Of a DNA stretch of 11,263 nucleotides, positions 7,006 through 11,263 are shown piece after piece. The stretch covers positions 1 through 11,263 of the forward strand of contig CATJZL010000079.1 of NCBI GenBank assembly GCA_949745755.1, read 5' to 3'. The notes under the pieces are model-generated. The model did not search any database. It saw nothing but the letters and a program-made list of their open reading frames with translations, and was not told the origin of the DNA. Numbering within the stretch: the stretch's first letter is position 1; each line of letters starts with the position of its first letter. Position numbers and translations under genes: made by a program. Source of the DNA: UBA2730 sp022793235 (GTDB lineage: Bacteria; Bacillota_I; Bacilli_A; RF39; UBA660).

Positions 7006-9045
7006 ATGAAGAAAAAACTTATAATTATACTTCCTATTTTGATTGCAGTTTTTGCATTTATAGGAGTTTATAGATATTATAATAAAGAAGATAAAACTAC
7101 CACTCTTACAGTTGTGGAAAAAAGGTGGATAGAAGAGAATAAAGATACTGTTTTTGATGTAGAAGTTATCAATAATTATCCATTATATGGAATGAATGGT
7201 GAAGGTGTTTTTTTTAGTTTTTTAGATGATATGACGAAGAATATTAATCTAGAATTTAATAAAATTCCTTATTTAAAGGAGTCTACTCCTACTACAAATA
7301 GTTATCGTATTCGAATTATTGATGAAAGTGAATTTGATTCTAAAAAAGATTTAGAATTATTCACAGATAGTTACGTTGCCATAGGTAAAACTTATCAAAG
7401 AATAAATTATATTAAGGATATGAAGAATTTGACTTTTGGTGTTTTTACTAGTGATAGTGAAAATATTAGTTATTATTTAAAGAGCGGTACAAATTTATCT
7501 TTTAAAACTTATGAAAATATAGATAGTTTATATAAGGCTCTTGATAATGATGAAGTAAATATGATTATAGTACCTAATATTATGTATTTAGATCGGACTA
7601 TTAATACAGCTTATTCTATTAATTATTATTTTCCTGAAATGGTTAAAAAGATCGTATTTACTTTAAGTGATGGAAATGAAGAATTGAATACTATAGTTAG
7701 AAAGTATTATACTAAGTGGAAGGCAACAAAATATGTCAAAGAATATAATGATGCCTATTTGGATTATTATTTAGAACAAAATAATGTGAGCGCTAAGTCT
7801 CGTGCTAGTTTAATTTCTAAAACTTATGTTTATGGTTATGTTAAAAATAATCCTTATGAAGTTTTATCTAATAATAATGTAAAAGGTATTGCAGGAGAAT
7901 ACGTTAATCGTCTTTCTAGACTTACTGATATAGAATTTAAATATAAGGAATATGCAAGTAAAAAAGAATTGAAGAATGCTATAGAACGTGGGGAAATTGA
8001 TATTTATTTTGATTATTATAATTATAGTGATGATAAATATTTACCTACCTTATCTACTTTTGTTGAAGAATATGTTGTTCTTGGAAAAAGTAAGGATTCT
8101 TATATTGTTAATTCTTTTGAAAGTTTAAAGGATAAGAATATTGTTATGTTAAAAGATGATTCTTTGTATAATTATTTCTTTAATAATTCACGTAGTAAAA
8201 TAGAAACTGTAGATGATGTAGATTCTTTTAATAAAAATATAGATGATTATTTAGTCGTAGTTGATAGGGAAGTATATAATGCTTATAAAAATAGTATTTT
8301 TAAAGAGTATGATTTACTATATATGGATGCTATGATGAATGACTACAAATTTATGGTGTTATCTAAGGATAAAGATTTTTATAATTTATTTAACTATATC
8401 ATCAATACTAATTCTTATTATAATTATAGAAATGCAGGGATTCAGTCTCTTCATGCTTCATTATTTGAAGATGCAACTCTTGAATATATTTATATCGCTG
8501 TACTTTTAATTATTTTCTTACCTATTATTCTTTTAGCTTTACTTTTTATTCATTTAAAACGTAAACGTCGTAAAAAAAGAGTAACTAAAATAGATAGGCA
8601 TAAATATACAGATATGCTAACTTCACTTAAAAATAGGAATTATTTAAATGCTAAAATGCCTGAATGGGAAGAGTGTAAGGTTTATCCTCAATCTGTTGTT
8701 ATAGTTGATCTTAATCGTGTAAAGTATGTTAATGATAATTATGGTCATGAAGCAGGAGATAATTTAATTATTAAAGCTTCTTCTATTCTTGTTAATACAC
8801 AACTTGAAAATAGTGAGATTATACGTACTGATGGAAATGAATTTTTAATCTATCTTGTAGGCTATAGTGAAAAACAGGTTGATATTTATACGAAAAAACT
8901 ATTTAAAGAACTAAAAGAATTACCTTATGATTATGGTGCTGGAGTGGGGTATAGTATTATAGAAGACAATATAAAAAGTTTAGATGATGCGATTAATGAG
9001 GCTACTCTTGATATGATTGCATCAAAAGAAGAATTTAAAAAATAA
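7006..9045 (+). CDS. Membrane receptor with tandem solute-binding-like domains and a degenerate GGDEF domain
   Basis: A 679-residue transmembrane sensor. A membrane anchor (about 4-24) is followed by LTVVEKRWIEENKD, typical of the start of BvgS-type sensor domains. Two outer lobes like family-3 solute-binding proteins follow (about 35-255 and 265-485; the second has YGYVKNNPYEVL and AIERGEIDIYFDYY). A second helix (about 493-516), a basic stop-transfer stretch (KRKRRKKR) and a cytoplasmic GGDEF-type domain (about 530-679) complete it. D568, N576, D585 and the VNDNYGHEAGD segment are kept, but the signature is D609-G-N-E-F613 instead of GGDEF, and I see no RxxD inhibitory site. The normal D/E metal ligand at the third position is Asn, so cyclase activity is doubtful. 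It may bind a nucleotide or partner. AGGAGA (6995-7000) supports the start. Confidence 0.85.
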   Translation: MKKKLIIILPILIAVFAFIGVYRYYNKEDKTTTLTVVEKRWIEENKDTVFDVEVINNYPLYGMNGEGVFFSFLDDMTKNINLEFNKIPYLKESTPTTNSYRIRIIDESEFDSKKDLELFTDSYVAIGKTYQRINYIKDMKNLTFGVFTSDSENISYYLKSGTNLSFKTYENIDSLYKALDNDEVNMIIVPNIMYLDRTINTAYSINYYFPEMVKKIVFTLSDGNEELNTIVRKYYTKWKATKYVKEYNDAYLDYYLEQNNVSAKSRASLISKTYVYGYVKNNPYEVLSNNNVKGIAGEYVNRLSRLTDIEFKYKEYASKKELKNAIERGEIDIYFDYYNYSDDKYLPTLSTFVEEYVVLGKSKDSYIVNSFESLKDKNIVMLKDDSLYNYFFNNSRSKIETVDDVDSFNKNIDDYLVVVDREVYNAYKNSIFKEYDLLYMDAMMNDYKFMVLSKDKDFYNLFNYIINTNSYYNYRNAGIQSLHASLFEDATLEYIYIAVLLIIFLPIILLALLFIHLKRKRRKKRVTKIDRHKYTDMLTSLKNRNYLNAKMPEWEECKVYPQSVVIVDLNRVKYVNDNYGHEAGDNLIIKASSILVNTQLENSEIIRTDGNEFLIYLVGYSEKQVDIYTKKLFKELKELPYDYGAGVGYSIIEDNIKSLDDAINEATLDMIASKEEFKK

Positions 9046-9058
9046 AGGGTGATTAGAA

Positions 9059-9880
9059 ATGAAGCAAGTTAAGGAAGTTGTTGTAAAAGCAAGTAGCTTA
9101 ATTACCAATTCTTATATGAGAATACTTCCAGGTCAGCTTGCTTTTTTTTGTATGATGTCACTTATTCCGTTAGTGGCTCTTATTGGTGCTATATGTGAGA
9201 GTTTTTCTTTGTCTCTTGATTCTATATCTTCAATACTTTCTTTACTTCCTATTGATGTATTTGATTTGACTAGTACTACTATTTCTGGTGAAGGTCTTAA
9301 TTTAAATATTATAATATTTTTTATTTCAGCATTTCTTTTGGCGTCTAATGGTACACATTCTGTTATTATTACTGCTGATGAAATTTATAATAATCATGAT
9401 CAAGGTATTTTTGCTCGAAGAGTGAAGTCTATTTTTATGATTTTAATTTTTGTGTGTATGTTTTTTCTTTTAATTGTTGTGGCTATTTTGGGAGATTCTT
9501 TTTTTCAAGTATTAGAAATAAATGCTCCTAATAAAAATGCTGTTCACTTTCTTAGGGATTCTTTTAATTTCTTTAAAATTCCTTTGTCACTTATTTTAAT
9601 TTATATGAATATTAAAATGATTTATAAAATGCTTCCAGAAAGGGAGATACCTAAAAAATCTACTCATTATGCGGCTTTATTTACTACTATAGTATGGATT
9701 GTGGGAACTGAGATTTATTCTATTTATTTTACTCACTTTGCAAAATATAATTTGTTTTATGGAAGTATTTCTAATTTGATTATGCTTATGGTATGGATTT
9801 ATTTTTTAGCTTATGTTTTTGTTTTAGGAATGGGACTTAGTGCTAACTATACAATTTCTTATTCTGATTTAGAAAAGTAG
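9059..9880 (+). CDS. YihY/BrkB-family integral membrane protein
   Basis: A 273-residue protein with about six membrane helices (near 24-44, 83-97, 124-145, 170-190, 203-223 and 238-262). The early PGQLAFFCMMSLIPL (24-38) and the closing YGSISNLIMLMVWIYFLAYVFVLGMGLSANY region are the usual signatures of the YihY/virulence factor BrkB family; length is close to the usual 280-300. Its molecular role is not established; older annotations as ribonuclease BN are wrong, since that activity belongs to another gene. AAAGGGTGAT (9044-9053) before ATG resembles the anti-16S sequence. It follows the receptor gene by 13 bp, so it is probably the last gene of that operon. I see no clear terminator after it. 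Confidence 0.88.
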   Translation: MKQVKEVVVKASSLITNSYMRILPGQLAFFCMMSLIPLVALIGAICESFSLSLDSISSILSLLPIDVFDLTSTTISGEGLNLNIIIFFISAFLLASNGTHSVIITADEIYNNHDQGIFARRVKSIFMILIFVCMFFLLIVVAILGDSFFQVLEINAPNKNAVHFLRDSFNFFKIPLSLILIYMNIKMIYKMLPEREIPKKSTHYAALFTTIVWIVGTEIYSIYFTHFAKYNLFYGSISNLIMLMVWIYFLAYVFVLGMGLSANYTISYSDLEK

Positions 9881-9919
9881 TTTTTTATTTCTTCCTGATT
9901 CAAAAAATATAAAATTATC

Positions 9920-9948
9920 TTGTCTTTGAAGTGATAAATATTTATAAT
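9920..9948 (+). promoter_or_regulatory. Sigma-A-like promoter for rfbA
   Basis: TTGTCT (9920-9925, four of six) is followed after 17 bp by a perfect TATAAT (9943-9948). RNA would start near 9955 and carry a leader of about 43 nt. It lies in the 117-bp gap after the YihY gene; the rest of that gap is plain AT-rich sequence. Confidence 0.65.
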
Positions 9949-9982
9949 ATTTTTAAGAAAAGAGAAAAGAGGGTAATATTGA

Positions 9983-9997
9983 ATGGAGGTTATTTAA
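9983..9997 (+). other. Possible four-codon minicistron abutting rfbA
   Basis: ATG GAG GTT ATT TAA reads as a four-residue peptide (MEVI) whose stop touches the rfbA ATG. A purine-rich AAGAGGG (9967-9973) lies 9 nt upstream, and the rfbA ribosome binding site GGAGG is inside the minicistron. It could couple or limit rfbA translation, but may be chance. Confidence 0.22.
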
Positions 9998-10876
9998 ATG
10001 AAAGGGATTATTTTAGCAGGAGGTACTGGGACAAGGCTTTATCCTATTACAGAAGGTATTAGTAAGCAACTTATGCCTATTTATGATAAACCAATGATTT
10101 TTTATCCGCTTTCTACTTTGATGTTAGCAGAAATTAGAGATATTTTGGTTATTACAACACCTGAAGACCAAGAAGGTTTTCAAAGACTTTTAAAAGATGG
10201 TAGTCATTTTGGGATACATGTTTCTTATGCTGTTCAAGAAAGTCCTAGGGGACTTGCTGATGCTTTTATAGTTGGAGAAGATTTTATTGGAAATGATAGT
10301 TGTTCTATGATTCTTGGGGATAATATATTTTATGGAGATGGGTTTATTAAAAAGTTGCAAAATGCTCGATATAATGCTGCTTCAAATAACATTACAACTA
10401 TATTTGGACGTGAAGTAAAAGATCCAGAACGTTTTGGTATTATGGAGTTAGATGAAGATAAAAATGTTTTAAGTGTTGAGGAAAAACCTGAATATCCTAA
10501 GAGTAATTATGCGATTACAGGTCTTTACTTTTATCCTAAAGGAGTAAGTTCCTATGCAAAACTTGTTAAACCTTCAAAAAGAGGGGAAATTGAGATTACA
10601 ACACTTAATGAAATGTATTTAAAAGAAAATCGATTAAAAGCAGAGTTATTAGGTGGAGGTTTTACCTGGTTTGATACAGGGACAGATGAAAGTTTATATG
10701 ATTCTATATCTATGATTCGTTCTATACAAAATAATCAAGCTCGAGTTATTTGTTGTCCAGAGGAAATTGCTTATAATAATTCTTGGATTGATGAAAAACA
10801 ATTGGAAGAACGAGTACATTTAATAAATAAAAATAATTATGGTAAGTATTTGAAAAAAGTTTTAGATAGAAGATAG
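9998..10876 (+). CDS. rfbA: Glucose-1-phosphate thymidylyltransferase (RmlA)
   Basis: RmlA joins dTTP and glucose-1-phosphate to give dTDP-glucose, the first step to dTDP-L-rhamnose and other dTDP-sugars for surface polysaccharides. The 292 residues match the family. The nucleotide-binding GGTGTR (8-13), SKQLMPIYDKPMIFYPL (22-38), the metal-binding D108 in LGDN, FGREVKDPERFGIME (136-150), VEEKPEYPKSNYAITGLYFY and D226 in TWFDTGT are all intact. GGAGG (9985-9989) lies 8 nt before ATG. It has its own promoter and a strong terminator, and rfbB, rfbC and rfbD are not next to it, so it is a single-gene unit here; the rest of the pathway, if present, is elsewhere. Confidence 0.96.
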   Translation: MKGIILAGGTGTRLYPITEGISKQLMPIYDKPMIFYPLSTLMLAEIRDILVITTPEDQEGFQRLLKDGSHFGIHVSYAVQESPRGLADAFIVGEDFIGNDSCSMILGDNIFYGDGFIKKLQNARYNAASNNITTIFGREVKDPERFGIMELDEDKNVLSVEEKPEYPKSNYAITGLYFYPKGVSSYAKLVKPSKRGEIEITTLNEMYLKENRLKAELLGGGFTWFDTGTDESLYDSISMIRSIQNNQARVICCPEEIAYNNSWIDEKQLEERVHLINKNNYGKYLKKVLDRR

Positions 10877-10889
10877 TTTTTTATCTATT

Positions 10890-10921
10890 GACACAAATAA
10901 TTGTTTTGTGTCCTTTTTTTT
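10890..10921 (+). terminator. Strong intrinsic terminator after rfbA
   Basis: GACACAAA (10890-10897) pairs perfectly with TTTGTGTC (10905-10912) around a 7-nt loop, followed by one C and eight T (10914-10921). It is the best terminator in the window and begins 13 bases after the rfbA stop. Confidence 0.88.
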
Positions 10922-10928
10922 ACAAAAA

Positions 10929-10957
10929 TTTACAGAAAAAAATAATTAAGATATAAA
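10929..10957 (+). promoter_or_regulatory. Sigma-A-like promoter for the TasA-like gene
   Basis: TTTACA (10929-10934, five of six) is followed after 17 bp by TATAAA (10952-10957, five of six). RNA would start near 10964 and have a long leader of about 120 nt before ATG 11084. A closer start, using TATAAA at 11036-11041, has no good -35. Confidence 0.55.
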
Positions 10958-11010
10958 TTAATAATTTATTAAGGCATTCATATTACCTATATTTTACACC
11001 ACAATGTATT

Positions 11011-11030
11011 TATAAGATACCTATCTTATA
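11011..11030. repeat. Perfect 9-bp-arm palindrome in the leader of the TasA-like gene
   Basis: TATAAGATA (11011-11019) and TATCTTATA (11022-11030) are exact reverse complements separated by CC. As DNA it looks like an operator for a dimeric repressor or activator. As RNA it makes an 8-bp stem with an ACCU loop. No T-run follows, so it is not a terminator. TACCTAT inside it (11018-11024) also occurs at 10984-10990, 34 bp away. Confidence 0.6.
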
Positions 11031-11070
11031 TGCAATATAAAGTATATGAAATTAGATATTGAAAGATAGG
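11020..11070 (+). promoter_or_regulatory. Alternative pairing that could hide the ribosome binding site
   Basis: CCTATCTT (11020-11027) is the exact complement of AAGATAGG (11063-11070), which includes the first three bases of the AGGAG ribosome binding site (11068-11072). The same bases 11022-11027 are also part of the palindrome at 11011-11030, so the two structures exclude each other. This suggests translational control, but it is a by-eye prediction without an energy calculation. Confidence 0.35.
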
Positions 11071-11083
11071 AGTGTAAAGAAAA

Positions 11084-11263
11084 ATGGAGAAAAAAGAACA
11101 TGAGAATAAAAGTAAAATCATCGTATCAGTTTTAGGCTTAGTGTTACTTTTAGTATTCGTAGTAGGAATTACTTATGCTGTATTTACTTATACTAAAAAG
11201 GGTAATTTAGAGAATACGATTCGTACAGGTAAGATTACAATGAGTTATCGTGAGGGAGAAAAT
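11084..11263 (+). CDS. TasA/CalY-like exported protein, N-terminal part (3' end outside window)
   Basis: Sixty codons are visible. A short basic-acidic start (MEKKEHENKSK) is followed by a hydrophobic stretch (about 12-32) ending in GITYAVF, then TYTKKGNLENTIRTGKITMSY. This layout, an Ala-containing signal end followed by aromatic residues and an N-T-(I/F)-x-(T/A)-G segment, is typical of proteins with SipW-type signal peptides such as TasA and camelysin. Cleavage would fall near residue 32. TasA makes extracellular matrix fibres in Bacillus; camelysin (CalY) is a cell-surface protein. In gut Firmicutes many relatives have unknown roles. AGGAG (11068-11072) lies 11 nt before ATG, slightly far, which fits regulated translation. 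A matching SipW-like signal peptidase is not in the window. Confidence 0.65.
   Translation, partial: MEKKEHENKSKIIVSVLGLVLLLVFVVGITYAVFTYTKKGNLENTIRTGKITMSYREGEN

Noticed and set aside
8830..8847. Calling the receptor an active diguanylate cyclase
   Set aside because: The signature reads DGNEF, lacking the acidic third residue needed for metal binding, and no EAL or HD-GYP partner is visible.
9059..9880. Calling the six-helix protein ribonuclease BN
   Set aside because: That name for the YihY/BrkB family is an old misannotation; the sequence is an integral membrane protein without nuclease motifs.
9914..9938. TTATC/GATAA inverted repeat over the rfbA promoter spacer
   Set aside because: The arms are five bases, easily expected by chance in AT-rich DNA, so an operator call is not supported.
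351..10876. Mycoplasma-type code with TGA as Trp
   Set aside because: Conserved proteins are full length under the standard code and their Trp codons are TGG.
10863..10887. TAGATA/TATCTA hairpin at the end of rfbA
   Set aside because: It has only six A/T-rich pairs with a 13-nt loop and no following T-run; the real terminator is just downstream.
10888..10893. Perfect TTGACA -35 hexamer after rfbA
   Set aside because: It lies in the rfbA terminator stem, and 15-19 bp downstream there is only the T-run, with no -10 box.

Overview
The window is AT-rich DNA with densely packed genes, every one on the + strand. It carries ten annotated protein-coding genes: eight complete and one cut at each edge. 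Gene content and order point to a low-GC Firmicute of the Bacilli/Tenericutes side, possibly one of the uncultured gut lineages near Erysipelotrichia or RF39. This rests on an NAD-dependent ligase followed by gatCAB (a neighbourhood shared with Bacillus), strong AGGAGG-type ribosome binding sites, sigma-A-like promoters and a TasA/SipW-type exported protein at the right edge. The genetic code is standard: Trp is TGG and conserved proteins are full length. No gene here ends in TGA. The taxonomic guess is inference.

Left part (1-3320): the tail of an unidentified protein and a probable terminator; then ligA (NAD+-dependent DNA ligase) from its own promoter; then a 246-residue single-pass membrane protein with an acidic cytoplasmic tail and a possible OB-fold-like outer domain, from its own promoter and with its own terminator. 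The 153 bp before gatC hold two hairpins and two candidate promoters.

Middle (3321-6490): gatC-gatA-gatB, the tRNA-dependent amidotransferase that makes Gln-tRNA(Gln) and/or Asn-tRNA(Asn) from mischarged precursors. Both internal junctions use the same 8-nt overlap, ATGAGTAA, which implies translational coupling.

Right-middle (6491-9880): a promoter followed by three closely spaced membrane-protein genes: a 150-residue unknown, a 679-residue receptor with two solute-binding-like outer domains and a degenerate GGDEF domain, and a YihY/BrkB-family integral membrane protein. The spacing (9 and 13 bp) suggests one transcript. The receptor keeps the predicted guanine-contact residues but has DGNEF in place of GGDEF, so it looks like a sensor or nucleotide-binding domain rather than an ordinary diguanylate cyclase.

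Right part (9881-11263): rfbA/rmlA (glucose-1-phosphate thymidylyltransferase) with its own promoter and a good terminator, then a 207-bp intergenic region. That region contains a promoter, a perfect 9-bp-arm palindrome and a segment able to pair with the next gene's ribosome binding site. The last gene encodes the N-terminus of a TasA/CalY-like exported protein. No rRNA, tRNA, CRISPR array, insertion sequence or phage gene was seen, and no gene-free stretch exceeds 300 bp. No clearly new multi-gene system is evident. The best candidates for new biology are the receptor operon at 6544-9880 and the structured leader at about 10964-11083.
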